From assembly GCA_036971475.1 (NCBI GenBank), contig JBAIZL010000006.1, forward strand, positions 91,681,046 through 91,745,045: 64,000 bases of DNA, written 5' to 3'. Below are positions 12,830 to 27,340 of the stretch, piece after piece. Below the pieces are notes generated by a model that saw nothing but the letters and a program-made list of their open reading frames with translations, searched no databases and was not told the origin of the DNA. Within the stretch, counting starts at the first letter, position 1. The number at the start of each line of letters is the position of its first letter. This DNA is from Prosapia bicincta (Eukaryota; Arthropoda; Insecta; Hemiptera; Cercopidae). A program made the position numbers and the translations under genes.

Positions 12830-14900
12830 AAGTATTATAGGAGCTATGGCAATTGTCATATATTTGCTCTAAAAAAAATGCATGAAATATAGTTCATGGA
12901 TTTTGCGATTTCTACAAAAAATGGATTTCTCATTTAAAATGCATAAATAACGTAGAATCGACCATAGATTCGCATTGTGCACTTAGAATTGAACTATAAT
13001 AATTTTATAGGAGCTATGGCAATTGTGATACATTTGAACTAAAAAAAATGCATGAAATATAGTTCATGGATTTTGCGATTTCTACAAAAAATGGATTTCT
13101 CATTTAAAATGCATTAATAACGTAGAATCGACCATAGATTCGCATTGTGCACTTAGAATTGAACTATAATAAGTATTATAGGAGCTATGGTAATTGTCAT
13201 ATATTTGCTCTAATAAAAATGCATGAAATATAGTTCATGGATTTTGCGATTTCTACAAAAAATGGATTTCTCATTTAAAATGCATAAATAACGTAGAATC
13301 GACCATAGATTCGCATTGTGCACTTAGAATTGAACTATAATAATTTTATAGGAGCTATGGCAATTGTGATATATTTGAACTAAAAAAAATGCATGAATTA
13401 TAGTTCATGGATTTTGCGATTTCTACAAAAAATGGATTTCTCATTTAAAATGCATTAATAACGTAGAATCGACCATAGATTCGCATTGTGCACTTAGAAT
13501 TGAACTATAATAAGTATTATAGGAGCTATGGCAATTGTCATATATTTGCTCTAAAAAAAATGCATGAAATATAGTTCATGGATTTTGCGATTTCTACAAA
13601 AAATGGATTTCTCATTTAAAATGCATAAATAACGTAGAATCGACCATAGATTCGCATTGTGCACTTAGAATTGAACTATAATAATTTTATAGGAGCTATG
13701 GCAATTGTGATATATTTGAACTAAAAAAAATGCATGAAATATAGTTCATGGATTTTGCGATTTCTACAAAAAATGGATTTCTCATTTAAAATGCATTAAT
13801 AACGTAGAATCGACCATAGATTCGCATTGTGCACTTAGAATTGAACTATAATAAGTATTATAGGAGCTATGGCAATTGTCATATATTTGCTCTAATAAAA
13901 ATGCATGAAATATAGTTCATGGATTTTGCGATTTCTACAAAAAATGGATTTCTCATTTAAAATGCATAAATAACGTAGAATCGACCATAGATTCGCATTG
14001 TGCACTTAGAATTGAACTATAATAATTTTATAGGAGCTATGGCAATTGTGATATATTTGAACTAAAAAAAATGCATGAATTATAGTTCATGGATTTTGCG
14101 ATTTCTACAAAAAATGGATTTCTCATTTAAAATGCATTATTAACGTAGAATCGACCATAGATTCGCATTGTGCACTTAGAATTGAACTATAATAAGTATT
14201 ATAGGAGCTATGGCAATTGTCATATATTTGCTCTAAAAAAAATGCATGAAATATAGTTCATGGATTTTGCGATTTCTACAAAAAATGGATTTCTCATTTA
14301 AAATGCATAAATAACGTAGAATCGACCATAGATTCGCATTGTGCACTTAGAATTGAACTATAATAATTTTATAGGAGCTATGGCAATTGTGATATATTTG
14401 AACTAAAAAAAATGCATGAAATATAGTTCATGGATTTTGCGATTTCTACAAAAAATGGATTTCTCATTTAAAATGCATTAATAACGTAGAATCGACCATA
14501 GATTCGCATTGTGCACTTAGAATTGAACTATAATAAGTATTATAGGAGCTATGGCAATTGTCATATATTTGCTCTAATAAAAATGCATGAAATATAGTTC
14601 ATGGATTTTGCGATTTCTACAAAAAATGGATTTCTCATTTAAAATGCATAAATAACGTAGAATCGACCATAGATTCGCATTGTGCACTTAGAATTGAACT
14701 ATAATAATTTTATAGGAGCTATGGCAATTGTGATATATTTGCTCTAAAAAAAATGCATGAATTATAGTTCATGGATTTTGCGATTTCTACAAAAAATGGA
14801 TTTCTCATTTAAAATGCATTAATAACGTAGAATCGACCATAGATTCGCATTGTGCACTTAGAATTGAACTATAATAAGTATTATAGGAGCTATGGCAATT
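12830..14900. repeat. 341-bp dimer nested in a 682-bp tetramer HOR
   Basis: A shortened dyad II core, ATAATAATTTTATAGG, lies at 13001, 13342, 13683, 14024, 14365 and 14706, spaced exactly 341 each time (a 170-bp plus a 171-bp monomer). The first five are followed by TTGTGATA and TTGAACTAAA, private to this block; the sixth keeps TTGTGATA but has the ordinary TTGCTCTAAA. A second marker, CTCTAATAAAA, falls at 13209, 13891 and 14573, spaced 682, so two dimers form a tetramer. Copies are almost identical, which indicates recent amplification. Confidence 0.95.
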
Positions 14901-16190
14901 GTCATATATTTGCTCTACAAAAAATGCATGAATTATAGTTCATGGATTTTGCGATTTCTACAAAAAATGGATTTCTCATTTAAAATGCATTAATAACGTA
15001 GAATCGACCATAGATTCGCATTGTGCACTTAGAATTGAACTATAATAAGTATTATAGGAGCTATCGCAATTGTCATATATTTGCTCTAAAAAAAATGCAT
15101 GAATTATAGTTCATGGATTTTGCGATTTCTACAAAAAATGGATTTCTCATTTAAAATGCATTAATAACGTAGAATCGACCATAGATTCGCATTGTGCACT
15201 TAGAATTGATCTGTAATAAGTATTATAGGAGCTATCGCAATTGTCATATATTTGTTCTAAAAAAAATGCATGAATCATAGTTCATGGATTTTGCGAATTC
15301 TACAAAAAATGGATTTCTCATTTAAAATGCATTAATAACGTAGAATCGACCATAGATTCGCATTGTGCACTTAGAATTGATCTATAATAGGTATTATAGG
15401 AGCTATCGCAATTGTCATATATTTGCTCTAAAAAAAATGCATGAATTATAGTTCATGGATTTTGCGATTTCTACAAAAAATGGATTTCTCATTTAAAAAG
15501 CATTAATAACGTAGAATCGAACATAGATTTGCATTGTGCACTTAGAATTGAATTATAATAAGTATTATAGTAGCTATCGCAAATGTCATATATTTGCTCT
15601 AAAAAAAATGCATGAATTATAGTTCATGGGTTTTGCGATTTCTACAAAAAATGGATTTCTCATTTAAAATGCATTAATAACTTAGAATCGGCCATAGATT
15701 CGCATTGTGCACTTAGAATTGATCTATAATAAGTATTATAGGAGCTATGGCAATTGTCATATATTTGCTCTAAAAAAAATGCATGAATTATAGTTCATGG
15801 ATTTTGCGATTTCTACAAAAAATGGATTTCTCATTTAAAATGCATTAATAACGTAGAATCGACCATAGATTCGCATTGTGCACTTAGAATTGAACTATAA
15901 TAAGTATTATAGGAGCTATGGCAATTGTCATATATTTGCTCTAAAAAAAATGCATGAAATATAGTTCATGGATTTTGCGATTTCTACAAAAAATGGATTT
16001 CTCATTTAAAACGCATAAATAACGTAGAATCGACCATAGATTCGCATTGTGCACTTAGAATTGAACTATAATAAATATTACGTAGCTATGGCAAATTGTC
16101 ATATATTTGCTCTAAAAAAAATGCATGAATTATAGTTCATGGATTTTGCGATTTCTACAAAAAATGGATTTCTCATTTAAAATGCATTAA
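14900..16190. repeat. Mixed monomers with a recurrent older trimer
   Basis: Monomers near 15.4-15.8 kb carry a rare order of variants: AAAAAGCATTAATA, ATAGATTTGCATT, TATCGCAAATGTC, then AATCGGCCATAG (15689). The same order occurs at 7.8-8.1 kb (GGCC marker at 8006, with TATCGTAAATGTC), and its last two members near 49.6-49.7 kb. A monomer with AAAACGCATAAA plus a shortened core and CAAATTGTC follows at about 16.0-16.1 kb, whereas at 7.3 kb it precedes the trimer. The order looks circularly permuted, as expected of fragments of one ancestral HOR. Confidence 0.7.
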
Positions 16191-17790
16191 TAACGTAGCA
16201 TCGACCATAGATTCGCATTGTGCATTTAGAATTGAACTATAATAACTATTATAGGAGCTATGGCAATTGTCATATATTTGCTCTAAAAAAAATGCATGAA
16301 TTATAGTTCATGGATTTTGCGATATCTACAAAAAATGGATTTCTCATTTAAAATCCATAAATAACGTAGCATCGACCATAGATTCGCATTGTGCACTTAA
16401 AATTGATCTAGAATAAGTATAATAGGAGCTATCGCAATTGTCATATATTTGCTCTAAAAAAAATGCATGAATTATAGTTCATGGATTTTGCGATTTCTAC
16501 AAAAAATGGATTTCTCATTTAAAATGCATAAATAACGTAGCATCGACCATAGATTCGCATTGTGCATTTAGAATTGAACTATAATAACTATTATAGGAGC
16601 TATGGCAATTGTCATATATTTGCTCTAAAAAAAATGCATGAATTATAGTTCATGGATTTTGCGATTTCTACAAAAAATGGATTTCTCATTTAAAATCCAT
16701 AAATAACGTAGAATCGACCATAGATTCGCATTGTGCACTTAGAATTGATCTATAATAAGTAATATAGTTGTTATCGCAATTGTCATATATTTGCTCTAAA
16801 AAAAATGCATGAATTATAGTTCATGGATTTTGCGATTTCTACAAAAAATGGATTTCTCATTTAAAATGCATAAATAACGTAGCATCGACCATAGATTCGC
16901 ATTGTGCATTTAGAATTGAACTATAATAACTATTATAGGAGCTATGGCAATTGTCATATATTTGCTCTAAAAAAAATGCATGAATTATAGTTCATGGATT
17001 TTGCGATTTCTACAAAAAATGGATTTCTCATTTAAAATGCATAAATAACGTAGCATCGACCATAGATTCGCATTGTGCACTTAGAATTAAACTATAATAA
17101 GTATTATAGGAGCTATCGCAATTGTCATATATTTGCTCTAAAAAAAATGCATGAATTATAGTTCATGGATTTTGCGATTTCTACAAAAAATGGATTTCCC
17201 ATTTAAAATGCAATAATAACGTAGAATCGACCACAGATTCGCATTGTGCACTTAGAATTGAACTATAATAAGTATTATAGGAGCTATGGCAATTGTCATA
17301 TATTTGCTCTAAAAAAAATGCATGAATTATAGTTCATGGATTTTGCGATTTCTACAAAAAATGGATTTCTCATTTAAAATCCATAAATAACGTAGAATCG
17401 ACCATAGATTCGCATTGTGCACTTAGAATTGAACTATAATAAGTATTATAGGACCTATGGCAATTGTCATATATTTGCTCTAAAAAAAATGCATGAATTA
17501 TAGTTCATGGATTTTGCGATTTCTACAAAAAATGGATTTCTCATTTAACATGCATAAATAACGTAGCATCGACCATAGATTCGCATTGTGCATTTAGAAT
17601 TGAACTATAATAACTATTATAGGAGCTATGGCAATTGTCATATATTTGCTCTAAAAAAAATGCATGAATTATAGTTCATGGATTTTGCGATTTCTACAAA
17701 AAATGGATTTCTCATTTAAAATGCATAAATAACGTAGCATCGACCATAGATTCGCATTGTGGACTTAGAATTGAACTATAATAAGTATTA
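16190..17790. repeat. 342-bp dimer HOR
   Basis: Monomers with TGCATTTAGAATT followed by ATAATAACTATTATAGG occur at 16222, 16564, 16906 and 17590 (spacings 342, 342 and 684). Partner monomers with AAATCCATAAATA lie at 16351, 16693 and 17377 (342, 684). The two types alternate, forming a dimer whose copy near 17.05 kb has lost one marker. The ACTATTATAG core recurs in the following block, so this dimer may have seeded it. Confidence 0.88.
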
Positions 17791-20700
17791 TAGGAGTTAT
17801 CGCAATTGTCATATATTTGCTCTAAAAAAAATGCATGAATTATAGTTCATGGATTTTGCGATTTCTACAAAAAATGGATTTCTCATTTAAAATGCATTAA
17901 TAACGTAGAATCGACCATAGATTCGCATTGTGCACTTAGAATTAAACTATAATAAGTATTATAGGAGCTATCGCAATTGTCATATATTTGCTCTAAAAAA
18001 AATGCATGAATTATAGTTCATGGATTTTGCGATTTCTACAAAAAATGGATTTCTCATTTAAAATGCATAAATAACGTAGCATCGACCATAGATTCGCATT
18101 GTGCACTTAGAATTGAACTATAATAAGTATTATAGGAGCTATGGCAATTGTCATATATTTGCTCTAAAAAAAATGCATGAATTATAGTTCATGGATTTTG
18201 CGATTTCTACAAAAAATGGATTTCTCATTTAAAATGCATAAATAACGTAGCATCGACCATAGATTCGCATTGTGCACTTAGAATTGAACTATAATAAGTA
18301 ATATAGGAGCTATGGCAATTGTCATATATTTGCTCTAAAAAAAATGCATGAATTATAGTTCATGGATTTTGCGATTTCTACAAAAAATGGATTTCTCATT
18401 TAAATGCATTAATAACGTAGAATCGACCATAGATTCGCATTGTGCACTTAGAATTGAACTATAATAAGTATTATAGGAGCTATGGCAATTGTCATATGTT
18501 TGCTCTAAAAAAAATGCATGAATTATAGTTCATGGATTTTGCGATTTCTACAAAAAATGGATTTCTCATTTAAAATGCATTAATAACGTACAATCGATCA
18601 TAGATTCGCATTGTGCACTTAGAATTGAACTATAATAAGTATTATAGGAGCTATCGCAATTGTCATATATTTGCTCTAAAAAAAATGCATGAATTATAGT
18701 TCATGGATTTTGCGATTTCTACAAAAAATGGATTTCTCATTTAAAATGCATAAATAACGTAGCATCGACCATAGATTCGCATTGTGCACTTAGAATTGAA
18801 CTATAATAAGTATTATAGGAGCTATGGCAATTGTGATATATTTGCTCTAAAAACAATGCATGAATTATAGTTCATGGATTTTGCGATTTCTACAAAAAAT
18901 GGATTTCTCATTTAAAATGCATAAATAATGTAGAATCGACCATAGATTCGCATTGTGCACTTAGAATTGAACTATAATAAGTATTATAGGAGCTATCGCA
19001 ATTGTCATATATTTGCTCTAAAAAAAATGCATGAATTATAGTTCATGGATTTTGCGATTTCTACAAAAAATGGATTTCTCATTTAAAATGCATTAATAAC
19101 GTAGAATCGACCATAGATTCGCATTGTGCACTTAGAATTGAACTATAATAAGTATTATAGGAGCTATGGCAATTGTCATATATTTGCTCTAAAAAAAATG
19201 CATGAATTATAGTTCATGGATTTTGCGATTTCTACAAAAAATGGATTTCTCATTTAACATGCATAAATAACGTAGCATCGACCATAGATTCGCATTGTGC
19301 ATTTAGAATTGAACTATAATAACTATTATAGGAGCTATGGCAATTGTCATATATTTGCTCTAAAAAAAATGCATTAATTATAGTTCATGGATTTTGCGAT
19401 TTCTACAAAAAATGGATTTCTCATTTAAAATGCATAAATAACGTAGCATCGACCATAGATTCGCATTGTGCACTTAGAATTGAACTATAATAAGTATTAT
19501 AGGAGCTATGGCAATTGTCATATGTTTGCTCTAAAAAAAATGCATGAATTATAGTTCATGGATTTTGCGATTTCTACAAAAAATGGATTTCTCATTTAAA
19601 ATGCATAAATAACGTAGCATCGACCATAGATTCGCATTGTGCACTTAGAATTGAACTATAATAAGTATTATAGGAGCTATGGCAATTGTCATATATTTGC
19701 TCTAAAAAAAATGCATGAATTATAGTTCATGGATTTTGCGATTTCTACAAAAAATGGATTTCTCATTTAAAATGCATAAATAACGTAGCATCGACCATAG
19801 ATTCGCATTGTGCACTTAGAATTGAACTATAATAAGTATTATAGGAGCTATCGCAATTGTGATATATTTGCTCTAAAAACAATGCATGAATTATAGTTCA
19901 TGGATTTTGCGATTTCTACAAAAAATGGATTTCTCATTTAAAATGCATAAATAATGTAGAATCGACCATAGATTCGCATTGTGCACTTAGAATTGAACTA
20001 TAATAAGTATTATAGGAGCTATCGCAATTGTCATATATTTGCTCTAAAAAAAATGCATGAATTATAGTTCATGGATTTTGCGATTTCTACAAAAAATGGA
20101 TTTCTCATTTAAAATGCATTAATAACGTAGAATCGACCATAGATTCGCATTGTGCACTTAGAATTGAACTATAATAAGTATTATAGGAGCTATGGCAATT
20201 GTCATATATTTGCTCTAAAAAAAATGCATGAATTATAGTTCATGGATTTTGCGATTTCTACAAAAAATGGATTTCTCATTTAACATGCATAAATAACGTA
20301 GCATCGACCATAGATTCGCATTGTGCATTTAGAATTGAACTATAATAACTATTATAGGAGCTATGGCAATTGTCATATATTTGCTCTAAAAAAAATGCAT
20401 GAATTATTGTTCATGGATTTTGCGATTTCTACAAAAAATTGATTTCTCATTTAAAATGCATAAATAACGTAGCATCGACCATAGATTCGCATTGTGCACT
20501 TAGAATTGAACTATAATAAGTATTATAGGAGTTATCGCAATTGTCATATATTTGCTCTAAAAAAAATGCATGAATTATAGTTCATGGATTTTGCGATTTC
20601 TACAAAAAATGGATTTCTCATTTAAAATGCATTAATAACGTAGAATCGACCATAGATTCGCATTGTGCACTTAGAATTAAACTATAATAAGTATTATAGG

Positions 20701-21725
20701 AGCTATCACAATTGTCATATATTTGCTCTAAAAAAAATGCATGAATTATAGTTCATGGATTTTGCGATTTCTACAAAAAATGGATTTCTCATTTAAAATG
20801 CATAAATAACGTAGCATCGACCATAGATTCGCATTGTGCACTTAGAATTGAACTATAATAAGTATTATAGGAGCTATGGCAATTGTCATATATTTGCTCT
20901 AAAAAAAATGCATGAATTATAGTTCATGGATTTTGCGATTTCTACAAAAAATGGATTTCTCATTTAAAATGCATAAATAACGTAGCATCGACCATAGATT
21001 CGCATTGTGCACTTAGAATTGAACTATAATAATTAATTTAGGAGCTATGGCAATTGTCATATATTTGCTCTAAAAAAAATGCATGAATTATAGTTCATGG
21101 ATTTTGCGATTTCTACAAAAAATGGATTTCTCATTTAACATGCATAAATAACGTAGCATCGACCATAGATTCGCATTGTGCATTTAGAATTGAACTATAA
21201 TAACTATTATAGGAGCTATGGCAAATGTCATATATTTGCTCTAAAAAAAATGCATGAATTATAGTTCATGGATTTTGCGATTTCTACAAAAAATGGATTT
21301 CTCATTTAAAATGCATAAATAACGTAGCATCGACCATAGATTCGCATTGTGCACTTAGAATTGAACTATAATAAGTATTATAGGAGTTATCGCAATTGTC
21401 ATATATTTGCTCTAAAAAAAATGCATGAATTATAGTTCATGGATTTTGCGATTTCTACAAAAAATGGATTTCTCATTTAAAATTCATTAATAACGTAGAA
21501 TCGACCATAGATTCGCATTGTGCACTTAGAATTAAACTATAATAAGTATTATAGGAGCTATCGCAATTGTCATATATTTGCTCTAAAAAAAATGCATGAA
21601 TTATAGTTCATGGATTTTGCGATTTCTACAAAAAATGGATTTCTCTTTTAAAATGCATAAATAATGTAGCATCGACCATAGATTCGCATTGTGCACTTAG
21701 AATTGAACTATAATAAGTATTATAG

Positions 21726-22410
21726 GAGCTATGGCAATTGTCATATATTTGCTCTAAAAAAAATGCATGAATTATAGTTCATGGATTTTGCGATTTCTAC
21801 AAAAAATGGATTTCTCATTTAAATGCATTAATAACGTAGAATCGACCATAGATTCGCATTGTGCACTTAGAATTGAACTATAATAAGTATTATAGGAGCT
21901 ATGGCAATTGTCATATGTTTGCTCTAAAAAAAATGCATGAATTATAGTTCATGGATTTTGCGATTTCTACAAAAAATGGATTTCTCATTTAAAATGCATT
22001 AATAACGTAGAATCGACCATAGATTCGCATTGTGCACTTAGAATTGAACTATAATAAGTATTATAGGAGATATCGCAATTGTCATATATTTGCTCTAAAA
22101 AAAATGCATGAATTATAGTTCATGGATTTTGCGATTTCTACAAAAAATGGATTTCTCATTTAAATGCATTAATAACGTAGAATCGACCATAGATTCGCAT
22201 TGTGCACTTAGAATTGAACTATAATAAGTATTATAGGAGCTATGGCAATTGTCATATGTTTGCTCTAAAAAAAATGCATGAATTATAGTTCATGGATTTT
22301 GCGATTTCTACAAAAAATGGATTTCTCATTTAAAATGCATTAATAACGTAGAATCGACCATAGATTCGCATTGTGCACTTAGAATTGAACTATAATAAGT
22401 ATTATAGGAG
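21726..22410. repeat. Tandem 341-bp dimer with three linked variants
   Basis: A one-base deletion in the T3A4 run (CATTTAAATGC) at 21819 and 22160, CATATGTTTGC downstream of each, and GGAGATATCGC at 22066 and 22407 recur together at exactly 341 bases. Two near-identical copies stand side by side, a recent duplication of 170+171 bp. Confidence 0.9.
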
Positions 22411-23241
22411 ATATCGCAATTGTCATATATTTGCTCTAAAAAAAATGCATGAATTATAGTTCATGGATTTTGCGATTTCTACAAAAAATGGATTTCTCAT
22501 TTAAAATGCATAAATAACGTAGCATCGACCATAGATTCGCATTGTGCACTTAGAATTGAACTATAATAAGTATTATAGGAGCTATGGCAATTGTCATATA
22601 TTTGCTCTAAAAAAAATGCATTAATTATAGTTCATGGATTTTGCGATTTCTACAAAAAATGGATTTCTCATTTAAAATGCATAAATAACGTAGCATCGAC
22701 CATAGATTCGCATTGTGCACTTAGAATTGAACTATAATAAGTATTATAGGAGCTATCGCAATTGTCATATATTTGCTCTAAAAACAATGCATGAATTATA
22801 GTTCATGGATTTTGCGATTTCTACAAAAAATGGATTTCTCATTTAAAATGCATAAATAACGTAGAATCGACCATAGATTCGCATTGTGCACTTAGAATTG
22901 AACTATAATAAGTATTATAGGAGCTATCGCAATTGTCATATATTTGCTCTAAAAAAAATGCATGAATTATAGTTCATGGATTTTGCGATTTCTACAAAAA
23001 ATGGATTTCTCATTTAAAATGCATAAATAACGTAGCATCGACCATAGATTCGCATTGTGCACTTAGAATTGAACTATAATAAGTATTATAGGAGCTATGG
23101 CAATTGTCATATATTTGCTCTAAAAAAAATGCATGAATTATAGTTCATGGATTTTGCGATTTCTACAAAAAATGGATTTCTCATTTAAAATGCATAAATA
23201 ACGTAGCATCGACCATAGTTTCGCATTGTGCACTTAGAATT

Positions 23242-25292
23242 GAAGTATAATAAGTATTATAGGAGCTATCGCAATTGTGATATATTTGCTCTAAAAACAA
23301 TGCATGAATTATAGTTCATGGATTTTGCGATTTCTACAAAAAATGGATTTCTCATTTAAAATGCATAAATAATGTAGAATCGACCATAGATTCGCATTGT
23401 GCACTTAGAATTGAACTATAATAAGTATTATAGGAGCTATCGCAATTGTCATATATTTGCTCTAAAAAAAATGCATGAATTATAGTTCATGGATTTTGCG
23501 ATTTCTACAAAAAATGGATTTCTCATTTAAAATGCATTAATAACGTAGAATCGACCATTGATTCGCATTGTGCACTTAGAATTGAACTATAATAAGTATT
23601 ATAGGAGCTATGGCAATTGTCATATATTTGCTCTAAAAAAAATGCATGAAATATAGTTCATGGATTTTGCGATTTCTACAAAAAATGGATTTCTCATTTA
23701 AAATGCATTAATAACGTAGAATCGACCATAGATTCGCATTGTGCACTTAGAATTGAACTATAATAAGTATTATAGGAGCTATGGCAATTGTCATATATTT
23801 GCTCTAAAAAAAATGCATGAATTATAGTTCATGGATTTTGCGATTTCTACAAAAAATGGATTTCTCATTTAAAATGAATTAATAACGTAGAATCGACCAT
23901 AGATTCGCATTGTGCACTTAGAATTGAACTATAATAAGTATTATAGGAGCTATGGCAATTGTCATATATTTGCTCTAAAAAAAATGCATGAATTATAGTT
24001 CATGGATTTTGCGATTTCTACAAAAAATGGATTTCTCATTTAACATGCATAAATAACGTAGCATCGACCATAGATTCGCATTGTGCATTTAGAATTGAAC
24101 TATAATAACTATTATAGGAGCTATGGCAAATGTCATATATTTGCTCTAAAAAAAATGCATGAATTATAGTTCATGGATTTTGCGATTTCTACAAAAAATG
24201 GATTTCTCATTTAAAATGCATAAATAACGTAGCATCGACCATAGATTCGCATTGTGCACTTAGAATTGAAGTATAATAAGTATTATAGGAGCTATCGCAA
24301 TTGTGATATATTTGCTCTAAAAACAATGCATGAATTATAGTTCATGGATTTTGCGATTTCTACAAAAAATGGATTTCTCATTTAAAATGCATAAATAATG
24401 TAGAATCGACCATAGATTCGCATTGTGCACTTAGAATTGAACTATAATAAGTATTATAGGAGCTATCGCAATTGTCATATATTTGCTCTAAAAAAAATGC
24501 ATGAATTATAGTTCATGGATTTTGCGATTTCTACAAAAAATGGATTTCTCATTTAAAATGCATTAATAACGTAGAATCGACCATAGATTCGCATTGTGCA
24601 CTTAGAATTGAACTATAATAAGTATTATAGGAGCTATGGCAATTGTCATATATTTGCTCTAAAAAAAATGCATGAAATATAGTTCATGGATTTTGCGATT
24701 TCTACAAAAAATGGATTTCTCATTTAAAATGCATTAATAACGTAGAATCGACCATAGATTCGCATTGTGCACTTAGAATTGAACTATAATAAGTATTATA
24801 GGAGCTATGGCAATTGTCATATATTTGCTCTAAAAAAAATGCATGAATTATAGTTCATGGATTTTGCGATTTCTACAAAAAATGGATTTCTCATTTAAAA
24901 TGAATTAATAACGTAGAATCGACCATAGATTCGCATTGTGCACTTAGAATTGAACTATAATAAGTATTATAGGAGCTATGGCAATTGTCATATATTTGCT
25001 CTAAAAAAAATGCATGAATTATAGTTCATGGATTTTGCGATTTCTACAAAAAATGGATTTCTCATTTAACATGCATAAATAACGTAGCATCGACCATAGA
25101 TTCGCATTGTGCATTTAGAATTGAACTATAATAACTATTATAGGAGCTATGGCAAATGTCATATATTTGCTCTAAAAACATGCATGAATTATAGTTCATG
25201 GATTTTGCGATTTCTACAAAAAATGGATTTCTCATTTAAAATGCATAAATAACGTAGCATCGACCATAGATTCGCATTGTGCACTTAGAATT
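23242..25292. repeat. Tandem 1,026-bp hexamer, two copies
   Basis: GAAGTATAAT followed by TTGTGATATATTTG and AAAAACAATG occurs at 23242 and 24268, exactly 1,026 bases (six monomers) apart. Within each copy the same order follows: ATAATGTAG, T66A, AAAATGAATTAATA, TTTAACATGC (24041, 25067), ACTATTATAG and GGCAAATGTC. The second copy has a one-base-short A-run at about 25172. The copies are nearly identical over their length. Confidence 0.93.
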
Positions 25293-27340
25293 GAACTATA
25301 ATAAGTATTATAGGAGTTATCGCAATTGTCATATATTTGCTCTAAAAAAAATGCATGAATTATAGTTCATGGATTTTGCGATTTCTACAAAAAATGGATT
25401 TCTCATTTAAAATGCATTAATAACGTAGAATCGACCATAGATTCGCATTGTGCACTTAGAATTGAACTATAATAAGTATTATAGGAGCTATGGCAATTGT
25501 CATATATTTGCTCTAAAAAAAATGCATGAATTATAGTTCATGGATTTTGCGATTTCTACAAAAAATGGATTTCTCATTTAAAATGAATTAATAACGTAGA
25601 ATCGACCATAGATTCGCATTGTGCACTTAGAATTGAACTATAATAAGTATTATAGGAGCTATGGTAATTGTCATATATTTGCTCTAAAAAAAATGCATGA
25701 ATTATAGTTCATGGATTTTGCGATTTCTACAAAAAATGGATTTCTCATTTAACATGCATAAATAACGTAGCATCGACCATAGATTCGCATTGTGCATTTA
25801 GAATTGAACTATAATAACTATTATAGGAGCTATGGCAATTGTCATATATTTGCTCTAAAAAAAATGCATGAATTATAGTTCATGGATTTTGCGATTTCTA
25901 CAAAAAATGGATTTCTCATTTAAAATGCATTAATAACGTAGAATCGACCATAGATTCGCATTGTGCACTTAGAATTAAACTATAATAAGTATTATAGGAG
26001 CTATCGCAATTGTCATATATTTGCTCTAAAAAAAATGCATGAATTATAGTTCATGGATTTTGCGATTTCTACAAAAAATGGATTTCTCTTTTAAAATGCA
26101 TAAATAATGTAGCATCGACCATAGATTCGCATTGTGCACTTAGAATTGAACTATAATAAGTATTATAGGAGCTATGGCAATTGTCATATATTTGCTCTAA
26201 AAAAAATGCATGAATTATAGTTCATGGATTTTGCGATTTCTACAAAAAATGGATTTCTCATTTAAAATGCATTAATAACGTAGAATCGACCATAGATTCG
26301 CATTGTGCACTTGGAATTGAACTATAATAAGTATTATAGGAGCTATGGCAATTGTCATATATTTGCTCTAAAAAAAATGCATGAATTATAGTTCATGGAT
26401 TTTGCGATTTCTACAAAAAATGGAATTCTCATTTAAAATGCATTAATAACGTAGAATCGACCATAGATTCGCATTGTGCACTTAGAATTGAACTATAATA
26501 AGTATTATAGGAGCTATCGCAATTGTCATATATTTGCTCTAAAAAAAATGCATGAATTATAGTTCATGGATTTTGCGATTTTTACAAAAAATGGATTTAT
26601 CATTTAAAATGCATTAATAACGTAGAATCGACCATAGATTCGCATTGTGCACTTAGAATTGAACTATAATAAGTATTATAGGAGCTATCGCAATTGTCAT
26701 ATATTTGCTCTAAAAAAAATGCATGAATTATAGTTCATGGATTTTGCGATTTCTACAAAAAATGGATTTCTCATTTAAAATGCATTAATAACGTAGAATC
26801 GACCATAGATTCGCATTGTGCACTTAGAATTGAACTATAATAAGTATTATAGGAGCTATGGCAATTGTCATATATTTGCTCTAAAAAAAATGCATGAATT
26901 ATAGTTCATGGATTTTGCGATTTCTACAAAAAATGGATTTCTCATTTAACATGCATAAATAACGTAGCATCGACCATAGATTCGCATTGTGCATTTAGAA
27001 TTGAACTATAATAACTATTATAGGAGCTATGGCAATTGTCATATATTTGCTCTAAAAAAAATGCATGAATTATAGTTCATGGATTTTACGATTTCTACAA
27101 AAAATGGATTTCTCATTTAAAATGCATAAATAACGTAGCATCGACCATAGATTCGCATTGTGCACTTAGAATTGAACTACAATAAGTATTATAGGAGTTA
27201 TCGCAATTGTCATATATTTGCTCTAAAAACAATGCATGAATTATAGTTCATGGATTTTGCGATTTCTACAAAAAATGGATTTCTCATTTAAAATGCATTA
27301 ATAACGTAGAATCGACCATAGATTCGCATTGTGCACTTAG

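Larger units (their letters stand above)
17540..27150. repeat. HOR block marked by TTTAACATGC; irregular spacing
   Basis: A marker monomer with TTTAACATGC, then TGCATTTAG, followed by ATAACTATTATAG, sits at 17546, 19255, 20281, 21136, 24041, 25067, 25750 and 26947. Spacings are 1709, 1026, 855, 2905, 1026, 683 and 1197 bases: 10, 6, 5, 17, 6, 4 and 7 monomers, with the small deficits explained by one-base deletions. Other partners recur around it, such as AGGAGTTATCGC, AATTAAACTAT, TTGTGATATATTTG with AAAAACAATG, and CATATGTTTGC. The shared order with changing lengths is typical of a HOR remodelled by unequal exchange. Confidence 0.9.
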
